Origin: Roseburia sp. CAG:303 | GTDB taxonomy: Bacteria; Bacillota; Clostridia; Lachnospirales; Lachnospiraceae | Assembly (NCBI GenBank): GCA_000437755.1 | Contig: FR900175.1 | Coordinates: forward strand, 5,334-16,928 | Length of the DNA stretch: 11,595 nucleotides | Direction: 5' to 3' | In this document: positions 1-7,071 of the stretch, piece by piece | Numbering within the stretch: position 1 is the stretch's first letter | Layout of the letters: each line of letters begins with the position of its first letter | Translations under genes and position numbers: made by a program | The notes under the pieces: generated by a model | Seen by the model: only the letters and a program-made list of their open reading frames with translations | Told to the model about the DNA's origin: nothing | Database searches by the model: none

Positions 1-60
1 ATTACACAGTTTGTCATGCTCGCATTATCCGTTGCCCTGCTGTGTCTTGTTACAAATTAA
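1..60 (+). CDS. spoIIIAE: SpoIIIAE, C-terminal end only (partial)
   Basis: Frame 1 is open from the first base and stops with TAA at 58-60. It gives 19 residues, mostly hydrophobic (ITQFVMLALSVALLCLVTN), which fits the last membrane helix of a polytopic protein. The identity comes from position: the next three genes are spoIIIAF, AG and AH, and spoIIIAE precedes spoIIIAF in endospore formers. SpoIIIAE is a multi-pass mother-cell membrane protein of the SpoIIIA complex that supports the engulfed forespore. The fragment itself is too short to identify without this context. Confidence 0.75.
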   Translation: MTQFVMLALSVALLCLVTN

Positions 61-69
61 GGGAGAAAT

Positions 70-642
70 ATGGAGGAAATATATATTGTGGTAAAACCGG
101 TGGTCAGCTTCCTGATGGTTGAAACCATTGTGCTTCAGCTGCTTCCGGCAGGGGAATTCCGGAAGATGGTAAAGCGGTTTAGCGGAATTGTTCTGATCTT
201 ACTTTTGTTAAAACCGGTTCTGTCCCTGACCGACAGGAACGTGGATAGTGGACAGTGGATACAAAAAGCGCAGATAGAGCAGGAGCTGAAAAACTGTGAG
301 AATCTTATAAAAAGCGGGGATGCATATCTGGCTGAAAAGTCCGGGGAGCAGTACCGGCAGCTCATACGGGTACAGATAGAGAAAGAAGCAGCCGGGGAGG
401 GACTGGATTTAAAAGAATGTGAAATAGGAATCAGTGATGCCGGAGAACTGGAAAGTATCCGTATCCGTGTAAGTACCAGGTCAGAAAAGGACGGGAAAAT
501 AAAAGTACAGGCAGAAGTACAGAAAATAGAAGCGGGGAAGGACAGGGAAGAAGCAGAAGAACCGCAGATCATAAATATGAAAAACCGGATTATCCAGACT
601 TATGGTCTGGATGAGGAGCAGGTAACCGTGAAAAAAGATTAG
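70..642 (+). CDS. spoIIIAF: Stage III sporulation protein AF
   Basis: This is a 190-residue protein with two hydrophobic N-terminal segments (about residues 4-27 and 37-53) and then a charged, soluble C-terminal domain of about 135 residues. That layout is typical of SpoIIIAF, a mother-cell inner-membrane part of the SpoIIIA-SpoIIQ channel whose soluble domain is thought to have a ring-building-motif-like fold. The start is the ATG at 70, with GGGAG at 61-65 directly after the spoIIIAE stop. Only 9 nt separate the two genes and 16 nt separate this one from spoIIIAG, so they share a transcript. SpoIIIAF sequences diverge widely, so the call rests on topology, length and position between AE and AG more than on motifs. 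In Bacillus the operon is transcribed by sigma-E; its promoter would lie upstream of the window. Confidence 0.85.
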   Translation: MEEIYIVVKPVVSFLMVETIVLQLLPAGEFRKMVKRFSGIVLILLLLKPVLSLTDRNVDSGQWIQKAQIEQELKNCENLIKSGDAYLAEKSGEQYRQLIRVQIEKEAAGEGLDLKECEIGISDAGELESIRIRVSTRSEKDGKIKVQAEVQKIEAGKDREEAEEPQIINMKNRIIQTYGLDEEQVTVKKD

Positions 643-658
643 AAGGAAGGAGGCAGAA

Positions 659-1207
659 ATGAAGAAATGGAAAGAAATTATAGCGGGAATAGGAAAGGAT
701 AAATTACTGCTGCTTGCAATCGCGGGAATATTGCTGCTTCTTTGTTCTGTTCCGGACAAAAAAGAAGAAAAAAAGACAGTACAGGAAGAAACAACCGGAA
801 GTACGGCAGTATCGGATTCTTATGCGGAAGAACTTGAGCGGAGGCTCGAAGAAATTATTCTGGAAATAGACGGGGTCAGTCACGTTCATGTTATGATTAC
901 CTTAAAAAGCGGGGAAAGCAGACAGGTATTAAAAGATGAAAGCATTACGTCCGACAGCAGCAGGGAGTCGGATTCGGAAGGAGGACAGAGAGAAGTGGTT
1001 TCCTACAGCAGAAGCGAAGATACCATATTTTATAAAAACAGTTCAGGGGAAGAACTGCCCTATGTCGTATCGGAATTATCCCCGCAGATAGAGGGGGTGG
1101 CAGTTGTTGCAGATGCGGGCGGCAGCATTGAGGTAAAAGAACAAATAATTAACCTGATTAAGGCATTATTTGGCATAGAAGTTAATAAAATGATGGTAAC
1201 AGTTTAA
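659..1207 (+). CDS. spoIIIAG: Stage III sporulation protein AG
   Basis: This 182-residue protein is anchored by one N-terminal membrane helix (about residues 15-31). A short acidic linker follows, then a ring-building motif starting near residue 55 (YAEELERRLEEI, then the strand VSHVHVMITL). Residues about 85-140 form a Ser/Glu-rich stretch ending in strand-like segments. In known SpoIIIAG this interrupting region makes the beta-triangle of the 30-subunit ring. The motif resumes in the last 40 residues (EGVAVVADAGG to VNKMMVTV). SpoIIIAG rings sit between the mother-cell and forespore membranes as part of the channel. The protein is shorter than the Bacillus one (roughly 230 residues), mostly before and within the insert. 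The start is ATG 659 after a strong AAGGAAGGAGG at 643-653. The gene lies directly before spoIIIAH. Confidence 0.92.
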   Translation: MKKWKEIIAGIGKDKLLLLAIAGILLLLCSVPDKKEEKKTVQEETTGSTAVSDSYAEELERRLEEIILEIDGVSHVHVMITLKSGESRQVLKDESITSDSSRESDSEGGQREVVSYSRSEDTIFYKNSSGEELPYVVSELSPQIEGVAVVADAGGSIEVKEQIINLIKALFGIEVNKMMVTV

Positions 1208-1249
1208 TTGTATGATGGTGCAGAGATTCTACGCTACATAGACAGATAC

Positions 1250-1256
1250 AGGAGGT
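1250..1256 (+). promoter_or_regulatory. Ribosome binding site that fixes the spoIIIAH start
   Basis: AGGAGGT is followed by 5 nt and then ATG at 1262. The reading frame is open back to a TTG at 1208, but that codon abuts the spoIIIAG stop and has no Shine-Dalgarno sequence of its own. Starting there would also put 18 polar residues before the membrane anchor. The ATG at 1262 is therefore preferred. Confidence 0.85.
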
Positions 1257-1261
1257 CTTTT

Positions 1262-1891
1262 ATGAAAATATTCCGGAAGAACCAGTTGGTAATTACGGCA
1301 CTTGCTGCATTGATTGCAGTGGCAGGATATCTAAATCACATAGAAAAGAGTGAGCAGAAGGGTACACTGGCAGGTGCGAAGATTACAAAGGAAACAGAAA
1401 GTACAGTGCAGCCGGAAACACAACTGGAAACGCAGGAGGCACAGCAGGCAGCCGGAACAGATATCGAGAGTAATGAAATAGATATGCAGGGAGAACCGGG
1501 AGAGGCGGTGCTGGTAAATGCGGCAGGAACCGTGGATTTTATCGTGGAAGCGAAGCTGGCAAGGGAAGAAGTCCGGGCAAATACAAAGGAGACGCTGATG
1601 CAGATAGTAAATAACGAATCACTCAGTGAAGAAGAAAAGAGTTCTGCCGTGGAAAAAGTCGTGGAACTGACCGAAGATGCAGAAAAGGAATCTACGGCGG
1701 AATCACTCATCCAGGCAAAAGGATATAAAAATGTGGCAGTTACCATCAGCGAGGACGGCGTGGATGTCATGGTCGTTGCAGATTCTCTTGATCGTGCAGC
1801 CCGGGCACAGATAGAAGAAATCGTGAAATCAAAAGCCGGTGTAAGTGCGGATAAGATAACGATAACCGCTGTCAAGAATATCGAAAAATAA
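1262..1891 (+). CDS. spoIIIAH: Stage III sporulation protein AH
   Basis: This 209-residue protein has a short basic N-terminus (MKIFRKNQ), one membrane helix (about residues 7-24) and a Gln/Glu/Thr-rich linker to about residue 90. The C-terminal domain (about 95-209) has two long helices and then a ring-building motif, seen as KGYKNVAVTISEDGVDVMVV followed by a helix and a final strand. This is the YscJ/FliF-like domain by which SpoIIIAH forms the mother-cell part of the channel. In Bacillus it binds SpoIIQ from the forespore. It is the last gene of the spoIIIA operon. No terminator hairpin is visible before the next promoter, so read-through into the Asp23-family gene is possible. Expression under sigma-E is expected from the family, but its promoter is not in view. 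Confidence 0.92.
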   Translation: MKIFRKNQLVITALAALIAVAGYLNHIEKSEQKGTLAGAKITKETESTVQPETQLETQEAQQAAGTDIESNEIDMQGEPGEAVLVNAAGTVDFIVEAKLAREEVRANTKETLMQIVNNESLSEEEKSSAVEKVVELTEDAEKESTAESLIQAKGYKNVAVTISEDGVDVMVVADSLDRAARAQIEEIVKSKAGVSADKITITAVKNIEK

Positions 1892-1892
1892 G

Positions 1893-1920
1893 TTGCATTT
1901 GTTAGTATTTTTGGTATAAT
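1893..1920 (+). promoter_or_regulatory. Sigma-A-type promoter of the Asp23-family gene
   Basis: The -35 element is TTGCAT (1893-1898, four of six consensus bases) and the -10 is a perfect TATAAT (1915-1920), with a 16-nt spacer. The -35 begins 2 nt after the spoIIIAH stop. Transcription would start near 1927, giving a leader of about 53 nt. This would uncouple the downstream gene from sporulation control. The leader contains only weak dyads, with no riboswitch-like fold I recognise. Confidence 0.75.
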
Positions 1921-1979
1921 AAACCTATGATATGGTATGCGATGGTTTGCATTCTTAAAAATAACTGGAGGTAAGGTTT

Positions 1980-2342
1980 ATGGAACAGAGAATACATGAT
2001 GCCAATGTGGGCGAAGTAAAAATAGCAGACGATGTGGTGGCCATTATTGCTGGAATTGCAGCAACCGAAGTTGAAGGCGTCGCTTCTATGGCTGGAAATA
2101 TTACAAAAGAGATTATTTCCAAATTAGGAATGAAGAACCTCTCAAAAGGTGTAAAAGTAAACGTTGAAGATGGCAGTGTGATCGTTGATTTATCATTAAA
2201 TATAAAGTATGGATATGGTGTGCCGGAAGTTTCAGCAAATGTTCAGGATAAAGTAAAAACATCAATAGAGAACATGACAGGACTTACAGTTTCAGAGGTA
2301 AATGTTCAGATTGCAGGTGTTGCAGTAGAAGGCACAAAATAA
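1980..2342 (+). CDS. Asp23/Gls24-family envelope stress protein (YqhY-like)
   Basis: This 120-residue soluble protein matches the Asp23/Gls24 (DUF322) pattern. It opens with a short strand (GEVKIADDVVAIIAGIAATEVEGV), continues with a KGVKVNVEDGSVIVDLSLN strand pair, then YGYGVPEVSANVQDKVKTSIENMTGL, and ends in EVNVQIAGV. There is no signal peptide or membrane helix. In Bacillus the gene at this locus is yqhY, next to accB-accC and functionally linked to acetyl-CoA carboxylase. In Staphylococcus, Asp23 is a membrane-associated alkaline stress protein. The role here is not known, and accBC are absent from the window. The start is ATG 1980 with GGAGG at 1967-1971 (8-nt spacing). It has its own promoter and terminator, so it is probably monocistronic and possibly highly expressed. 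Confidence 0.92.
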   Translation: MEQRIHDANVGEVKIADDVVAIIAGIAATEVEGVASMAGNITKEIISKLGMKNLSKGVKVNVEDGSVIVDLSLNIKYGYGVPEVSANVQDKVKTSIENMTGLTVSEVNVQIAGVAVEGTK

Positions 2343-2350
2343 CAGGGTTG

Positions 2351-2378
2351 CGGGGTGTCGTTCGACATCCCGTTTTTG
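2351..2378 (+). terminator. Intrinsic terminator after the Asp23-family gene
   Basis: CGGGGTGTC (2351-2359), tetraloop GTTC, and GACATCCCG (2364-2372) form a 9-bp stem with one G-U wobble. It is followed by TTTTTG (2373-2378). The stem can be extended outward because CACAAAA at 2333-2339, overlapping the end of the gene, can pair with the T-rich tail up to 2380. This is the only clear intrinsic terminator in the window. Confidence 0.9.
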
Positions 2379-2437
2379 TGTAGCAGGCCGGATAGCAGTA
2401 GAACGGCAGAGAAATAACCATGTACATTGACATCATA

Positions 2438-2446
2438 TGATATAAA
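2438..2446 (+). promoter_or_regulatory. Possible extended -10 promoter for the nusB operon
   Basis: TGATATAAA reads as an extended -10 (TGn then TATAAA) 18 nt before the nusB start codon. A promoter is needed here because a strong terminator lies just upstream. No good -35 sits at the right distance. A perfect TTGACA at 2427-2432 is only 8 nt from this -10 and has no -10 of its own 16-18 nt downstream. Start-site position is therefore uncertain. Confidence 0.35.
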
Positions 2447-2453
2447 TTGATTT

Positions 2454-2458
2454 GGAGG
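2454..2458 (+). promoter_or_regulatory. Ribosome binding site that fixes the nusB start
   Basis: GGAGG lies 5 nt before ATG 2464. An in-frame TTG at 2452 overlaps this site and would add four residues. It is rejected because it would start within its own ribosome binding site and because the ATG gives the length usual for NusB. Confidence 0.85.
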
Positions 2459-2463
2459 AAAAC

Positions 2464-2859
2464 ATGACAAGAAGAGAATTAAGAGAGAATACATTCAAAA
2501 TGTTGTTTCGGAAGGAGTTTTATCCGGTGGAAGAACTGGAAGAACAGTTTGAATATTTTACAGAATCATTGGAAAACCTCAGTGATACGGACAGAGAATA
2601 TATTCATAACAAAGCATTTGGAACAATTGGCAAAATAGAAGAGATTGATGACGTGATTGCAGGAGTTGCTGAGGGATGGAAAATCAACAGAATGTCCAAA
2701 GTGGATCTGACAATTATGCGTCTTGCGTATTATGAAATGAAATTTGATGATGATATTCCGGTCATTGTTGCAATAAACGAAGCCGTGGAACTGGCAAAAA
2801 AATATGGCGGGGATGACTCTTCTTCGTTTATCAACGGAATTCTGGCAAAACTTGCCTGA
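2464..2859 (+). CDS. nusB: Transcription antitermination factor NusB
   Basis: This 131-residue all-helical protein has the NusB signature from its first residues (MTRRELRENTFKMLFR). A central KVDLTIMRLAYYEM segment and the C-terminal helices VIVAINEAVELAKKYGGDDSSSFINGILAKLA complete the fold; the last is the most conserved part of the family. NusB binds boxA RNA together with NusE (ribosomal protein S10) and prevents premature termination in rRNA operons. The length equals that of Bacillus NusB. The gene probably heads the operon running to recN, since the terminator at 2351-2378 isolates it from upstream transcription. It ends 14 nt before xseA. In Bacillus folD separates nusB and xseA, and here it does not. 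Confidence 0.95.
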   Translation: MTRRELRENTFKMLFRKEFYPVEELEEQFEYFTESLENLSDTDREYIHNKAFGTIGKIEEIDDVIAGVAEGWKINRMSKVDLTIMRLAYYEMKFDDDIPVIVAINEAVELAKKYGGDDSSSFINGILAKLA

Positions 2860-2873
2860 CAACGGAGTATCAT

Positions 2874-4088
2874 ATGGCAAATGTATATACTGTTTCCCAG
2901 GTAAATTCTTACATCAGACATTTATTTGAAGAAGATTTTGCACTGACACATATCAGCGTAAAAGGTGAGGTGTCGAATTGCAAATATCATTCTTCCGGAC
3001 ATATTTATTTCACTTTAAAAGAGAAAAATTCAGCGATTCCGGCAGTTATGTTTGCCGGAAACCGCAGCGGACTTAAGTTTGCTCTGGATGACGGACAGAA
3101 AGTTACGGTAACGGGAAGTGTGAATGTATATGAACGGGATGGAAGATACCAGATCTATGCAAAAGAGATTGTGATGGACGGGAATGGAGAACTGTTTCTC
3201 AGATTTGAAAAGTTAAAACAGGAACTTTTTGAAATGGGAATGTTTGACCAGGTATACAAAAAGTCTGTTCCCAGGTATGCATTAAAGATAGGTGTCATTA
3301 CCTCCCCAACGGGTGCTGCAATCCGGGATATCATGAATATTGCCGCAAGAAGAAATCCATACGTCCAGTTATATTTACAGCCGGCACTCGTACAGGGGGA
3401 GCTGGCGGTGCCATCGATCATACAGGGATTAAACCGGATGGACGCGATGGGATTGGATGTGATTATTCTTGGAAGAGGCGGCGGTTCACTGGAAGATTTG
3501 TGGGCATTTAATGAAGAAGAAGTGGCACGTGCAGTCTTTGCCTGCCATACCCCCGTGATTTCGGCGGTGGGACATGAGACCGATGTAACCATCACGGATT
3601 TTGTTGCAGATATGCGGGCACCTACCCCGTCTGCGGCGGCAGAACTGGCAGTCTTTGATTATGAAGCATTCTGTCGGGATCTGGGTAATATTTCCTATAC
3701 ATTAAAAAAGAATCTGGAAAACAGACTTTCGGCTGCGAGAAGCAGGCTTAATTATCTGGAAGTGTGTCTGGAGGCAAAGAATCCGCACAAACAGCTTGCG
3801 GACCGCAGACAATATCTGGAGAATCTCGGTGCAGAGTTAAAGGACGCAATGAGACAGAAGCTGCTGTTTGAGAAGTACCGCCTGCAGCTTGCGGCAGAAA
3901 GGCTTGAAGGAAAATCACCGCTTCGGAAACTGGAAAGCGGGTTTTCTTATATTACAGATGAAAAAGACAGGAATATTAAGAGTGTATCAGGAGTAAAAAG
4001 AGAGGACAGGGTTCATATCAGGGTAAGTGACGGAACAATCCTGGCACAGATTCTGGAGGTTGAAAATGGCAAAAAAAATGACGATTGA
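2874..4088 (+). CDS. xseA: Exodeoxyribonuclease VII large subunit
   Basis: This 404-residue protein has an N-terminal OB fold (about residues 5-100; ISVKGEVSNCKYHSSGHIYF). The catalytic domain follows, with KIGVITSPTGAAIRDI (138-153), GRGGGSLEDLWAFNEEE (200-216) and VGHETDVTITDFVADMRAPTPSAA (232-255), all hallmarks of XseA. With XseB it forms the metal-independent exonuclease VII, which degrades single-stranded DNA from both ends and acts in mismatch and damage repair. The start is ATG 2874 with GGAG at 2864-2867. The chain is about 40-50 residues shorter than the Bacillus and E. coli proteins, and the shortfall is in the C-terminal coiled coil (about 260-370) that carries the small subunits. 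All catalytic motifs are intact. The last 23 nt overlap xseB. Confidence 0.96.
   Translation: MANVYTVSQVNSYIRHLFEEDFALTHISVKGEVSNCKYHSSGHIYFTLKEKNSAIPAVMFAGNRSGLKFALDDGQKVTVTGSVNVYERDGRYQIYAKEIVMDGNGELFLRFEKLKQELFEMGMFDQVYKKSVPRYALKIGVITSPTGAAIRDIMNIAARRNPYVQLYLQPALVQGELAVPSIIQGLNRMDAMGLDVIILGRGGGSLEDLWAFNEEEVARAVFACHTPVISAVGHETDVTITDFVADMRAPTPSAAAELAVFDYEAFCRDLGNISYTLKKNLENRLSAARSRLNYLEVCLEAKNPHKQLADRRQYLENLGAELKDAMRQKLLFEKYRLQLAAERLEGKSPLRKLESGFSYITDEKDRNIKSVSGVKREDRVHIRVSDGTILAQILEVENGKKNDD
4055..4059 (+). promoter_or_regulatory. Ribosome binding site inside xseA that fixes the xseB start
   Basis: GGAGG lies within the last codons of xseA, 6 nt before ATG 4066. The frame is open further upstream to about 4027, but only this ATG has a proper Shine-Dalgarno sequence and gives the family N-terminus. 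An ATG four codons later (4078) would remove MAKK and has poorer spacing. Confidence 0.8.
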
Positions 4089-4254
4089 TCAGGGATTTGA
4101 CAGTCTGGAAGAAATTATTGAAAAGATGGAATCCGACAATATCAGTCTGGAAGAGTCGTTTCAATTATATGGGAAAGGCATTGAAATGATAAAACAGCTG
4201 AAAGAGAAGCTGGATGCAACGGAAAAAAAGATAATTGTATTAGAGGAAGAATAG
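4066..4254 (+). CDS. xseB: Exodeoxyribonuclease VII small subunit
   Basis: This 62-residue helical-hairpin protein carries the family pattern: FDSLEEIIEKMESDNISLEESFQLYGKGIEMIKQLKEKLDATEKKI, where the helix, the SLEES turn and the YxxG segment are typical. Several copies bind the coiled-coil stalk of XseA and are needed for exonuclease VII activity. The gene starts inside xseA in another frame (23-nt overlap), so translation of the two subunits is probably coupled. The protein is slightly shorter than the E. coli one (80 residues), within the normal range for Firmicutes. It stops 3 nt before the ispA start. Confidence 0.95.
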   Translation: MAKKMTIDQGFDSLEEIIEKMESDNISLEESFQLYGKGIEMIKQLKEKLDATEKKIIVLEEE

Positions 4255-4257
4255 ATC

Positions 4258-5148
4258 ATGGAAAATTTTAAAGAAGTATTAAAGGAGCGGACCGGAGAGA
4301 CCGAGCAGATTGTTTATGCATATATGCCGCAGGAAACAGGTTATCAGAAGGATGTTATAGAAGCAATGAATTACAGCCTGACAGCAGGGGGAAAACGCCT
4401 GCGTCCCATGCTTGTAATGGAAACAGCGAGATTATTCGGTTTTGAAGATGAGGAAGTCAGACCGTTTATGGCTGCGATTGAAATGATACATACCTACTCA
4501 CTGGTGCATGATGATCTTCCGGCGATGGATAACGATGAGTTCCGGCGAGGAAAGCTTACGACACATAAAAAATACGGTCATGCCATGGGAATCCTGGCAG
4601 GGGATGGACTGCTCAATTATGCATATGAAGTATGTGCGAAAGCAATTATTACTTCCGGACATAAGGACAGGGCGGCAGAGGCTTTCCACATACTGGCAGA
4701 CAAGGCAGGCATCTATGGAATGGTCGGCGGTCAGACCGTGGATGTACAATATACCGACAAGCCGATGGAAAAGGAAGTTCTGCAGTTTGTGCATGAGTTA
4801 AAGACCGGTGCATTGATTCAGGCAGCCATGATGATGGGAGCGGTACTTGCCGGTGCATCAGAGGAAGAAGTGGGAAAAATTGAAGAAGCAGCTCTGATGG
4901 TTGGAATGGCATTCCAGATTCAGGATGATATCCTGGATGTAACCAGTACCACGGAAGTACTTGGAAAACCGGTCCTCAGTGATGAGAAAAACCATAAAGT
5001 AACCTACGTTACGTTATATGGTCTGGAAGAGGCGAAAAGACAGGTAAAAGAATATTCCGATCGTGCAGTGGAGCTTCTTGAGGGACTGAACCGGAAGAAT
5101 GAATTTCTTCACGAACTGCTGATGAGCCTGATATACAGGGAAAAATAA
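4258..5148 (+). CDS. ispA: Farnesyl/geranyl diphosphate synthase
   Basis: This 296-residue trans-isoprenyl diphosphate synthase condenses dimethylallyl or geranyl diphosphate with isopentenyl diphosphate to give farnesyl diphosphate. That product feeds undecaprenyl, quinone and other isoprenoid routes. Visible motifs are GGKRLRP (44-50, diphosphate binding), the first aspartate-rich motif DDLPAMD (85-91), GGQTVD (157-162) and the second aspartate-rich motif FQIQDDILD (219-227). The two extra residues in DDxxxxD and the aromatic Tyr80 five positions before it are the features of bacterial (type II) farnesyl diphosphate synthases, so a C15 product is most likely. Start ATG 4258 has GAGG at 4243-4246, an 11-nt spacing at the long end. 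It is followed 24 nt later by dxs, so first and late steps of isoprenoid synthesis are co-transcribed. Confidence 0.94.
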   Translation: MENFKEVLKERTGETEQIVYAYMPQETGYQKDVIEAMNYSLTAGGKRLRPMLVMETARLFGFEDEEVRPFMAAIEMIHTYSLVHDDLPAMDNDEFRRGKLTTHKKYGHAMGILAGDGLLNYAYEVCAKAIITSGHKDRAAEAFHILADKAGIYGMVGGQTVDVQYTDKPMEKEVLQFVHELKTGALIQAAMMMGAVLAGASEEEVGKIEEAALMVGMAFQIQDDILDVTSTTEVLGKPVLSDEKNHKVTYVTLYGLEEAKRQVKEYSDRAVELLEGLNRKNEFLHELLMSLIYREK

Positions 5149-5162
5149 CCAGGGAAGATTTT

Positions 5163-5168
5163 GGAGGG
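5163..5168 (+). promoter_or_regulatory. Ribosome binding site that fixes the dxs start
   Basis: GGAGGG lies 4 nt before ATG 5173. The frame extends four codons upstream to a TTG at 5161, which overlaps this site and would not have one of its own. The ATG is chosen. Confidence 0.85.
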
Positions 5169-5172
5169 CAGC

Positions 5173-7044
5173 ATGTTATTAGATGAGATTAAAGGTCCGA
5201 ATGACATAAAAAAGATAGAGAAAGAAGACTATGGAATCCTTGCAGAAGAAATCAGGGAATTTCTGATTGACCGTATTTCCGAGTGTGGAGGACATCTGGC
5301 ATCAAATCTTGGGGTTGTGGAGCTGACAATGGCATTGCATTTATCACTCGATTTGCCGGATGACAAGATCGTCTGGGATGTGGGGCACCAGGCATATACC
5401 CATAAGATCCTTACCGGAAGAAAAGATGAATTTAACAAACTCCGTAAGTATGGCGGAATCAGTGGATTTCCAAAACGCAGGGAAAGTGACTGCGACCCTT
5501 TCGGGACGGGACACAGTTCCACATCCATTTCCGCAGCACTGGGAATCGCCAGTGGATTTAAGATAAAGCATATTGATAATACCGTGGCAGCAGTCATCGG
5601 TGACGGGGCATTTACCGGAGGCATGGCATATGAGGCACTGAACAATGCGGCACAGCTGAAACGGAATTTCATCATTGTGCTGAATGATAATAATATGTCC
5701 ATTTCCGAAAATGTGGGCGGATTTTCGGCATATCTGTCCCAGTTAAGGACTGCCGATGTTTATACGGAATTAAAATCCGGTGTGAAAAATACACTGAATA
5801 AGATTCCGGTTCTGGGAGAGAAAATTGTACATCATGTCGATAAGACCAAAAACAGTTTAAAACAGCTTATGGTTCCAGGCATGTTGTTTGAAAATATGGG
5901 AATTACCTATCTTGGACCGATTGACGGACATAATGTGTCCCAGATGGTAAAAGTATTCGGCGAGGCAAAAAAACTTGACCATGCCGTTCTTGTGCATGTG
6001 GTAACGCAGAAAGGAAAAGGCTATTCCTATGCAGAGAAACGTCCATCCCGATTCCATGGAATCGAACCATTTGACCGGACTACCGGAGAACTGGTGACAG
6101 AGAAACAGAAACCGGGTTATACGGATGTATTTTCCAAAAATATTTGTACACTTGCAAAGGAAAATAAACAGATTGTTGCAATTACGGCAGCGATGGCGGA
6201 TGGAACCGGGCTGAAAAAGTTCAGCAGGTATTTCCCGGATCGGTTCTTTGATGTGGGAATCGCAGAGGAACATGCCGTTACGTTTGGCGCAGGTCTTGCG
6301 GCTGCGGGCATGAAGCCATATATTGCAGTGTATTCTTCATTTCTGCAGCGTTCCTATGATCAGATTCTCCATGATGTCTGTATTCAGGACCTGCCGGTTG
6401 TATTTGCGATTGACCGGGCAGGTCTGGTCGGTGGCGATGGCGAAACCCATCAGGGAATTTTCGATCTGTCCTATCTGAATTCCATTCCGAATATGAGTAT
6501 TTTTGCACCAAAGAATAAATACGAACTGGCAGATATCCTGAAATATTCCGTTCATTATGACGGACCGCTGGCGATTCGTTATCCGCGCGGGGAAGCCTAT
6601 GACGGATTAAAAGAATTCCGGCAGCCGATTGTATATGGAAAAAGTGAGATTATTTATAAAGAGAAGGATATTGCACTGCTGGCAGCAGGGTCTATGGTAA
6701 AGGTGGCAGAAGAAGTCAGAAAGCAGCTGAAAGAAAAAGGTTACAGGGTAAGTCTGGTCAATGCCCGATTCGTAAAGCCCCTGGATGAAGCCTGCATAGA
6801 AGAACTCTGTCAGACACACAGCCTGATTGTTACCCTGGAAGAAAATGTGCTGAACGGCGGTTTTGGTGAAATCGTGACAAGATTTATCAATGGACTGGAT
6901 TATCAGGGAAAAATATTAAATATCGGAGTCCCGAATTTTTATCTGGAACATGGGGCGGTTGAACTTCTGAGAAAAGAATGTGGTCTGGATGCGGAAAGCA
7001 TCGTAAAGAAAGTTTCCAGAACATTTGATGAAAATAAGAAATAA
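5173..7044 (+). CDS. dxs: 1-deoxy-D-xylulose-5-phosphate synthase
   Basis: This 623-residue thiamine-diphosphate enzyme joins pyruvate and glyceraldehyde 3-phosphate, releasing CO2, to form DXP. This is the entry step of the MEP isoprenoid pathway and also supplies thiamine and pyridoxal synthesis. Seen in order: WDVGHQAY (68-75) and GTGHSS (111-116) at the cofactor site; the thiamine-diphosphate motif GDGAFTGG (143-150) ending in NDNNMSI (171-177); the transketolase-like pyrimidine domain with GIAEEHA (362-368), whose glutamate activates the cofactor; and DRAGLVGGDGETHQG (414-428), characteristic of DXS. The C-terminal transketolase domain runs to the end. Length matches the family. It lies between ispA and nadK; tlyA, which often follows dxs, is missing, and only 27 nt remain before nadK. 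Confidence 0.97.
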   Translation: MLLDEIKGPNDIKKIEKEDYGILAEEIREFLIDRISECGGHLASNLGVVELTMALHLSLDLPDDKIVWDVGHQAYTHKILTGRKDEFNKLRKYGGISGFPKRRESDCDPFGTGHSSTSISAALGIASGFKIKHIDNTVAAVIGDGAFTGGMAYEALNNAAQLKRNFIIVLNDNNMSISENVGGFSAYLSQLRTADVYTELKSGVKNTLNKIPVLGEKIVHHVDKTKNSLKQLMVPGMLFENMGITYLGPIDGHNVSQMVKVFGEAKKLDHAVLVHVVTQKGKGYSYAEKRPSRFHGIEPFDRTTGELVTEKQKPGYTDVFSKNICTLAKENKQIVAITAAMADGTGLKKFSRYFPDRFFDVGIAEEHAVTFGAGLAAAGMKPYIAVYSSFLQRSYDQILHDVCIQDLPVVFAIDRAGLVGGDGETHQGIFDLSYLNSIPNMSIFAPKNKYELADILKYSVHYDGPLAIRYPRGEAYDGLKEFRQPIVYGKSEIIYKEKDIALLAAGSMVKVAEEVRKQLKEKGYRVSLVNARFVKPLDEACIEELCQTHSLIVTLEENVLNGGFGEIVTRFINGLDYQGKILNIGVPNFYLEHGAVELLRKECGLDAESIVKKVSRTFDENKK

Positions 7045-7071
7045 TATGAAAAAGAAAAGAACGGAGACGCT

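Noticed and set aside
1208..1261. N-terminal extension of SpoIIIAH from a TTG at 1208
   Set aside because: No ribosome binding site, abuts the spoIIIAG stop, and puts polar residues before the membrane anchor. ATG 1262 has a strong AGGAGGT.
1336..1875. Long open frame on the minus strand opposite spoIIIAH (179 codons), and similar ones opposite spoIIIAF, dxs and xseA
   Set aside because: They mirror well-supported plus-strand genes, have Ser/Pro/Phe-rich compositions typical of antisense shadow frames, and lack convincing ribosome binding sites or family motifs.
1921..1979. Riboswitch or structured leader before the Asp23-family gene
   Set aside because: Only weak dyads (AAACC with GGTTT, ATGC with GCAT) are seen in a leader of about 53 nt; no known aptamer pattern.
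2427..2446. TTGACA at 2427-2432 plus TATAAA at 2441-2446 as a full promoter
   Set aside because: The spacer is only 8 nt, far too short. The two elements cannot serve the same sigma-A promoter.
4508..4801. 97-codon plus-strand frame inside ispA
   Set aside because: It lies wholly inside ispA in another frame, with Trp/Met/Arg-rich low-quality protein and no ribosome binding site. IspA motifs on both sides are intact.
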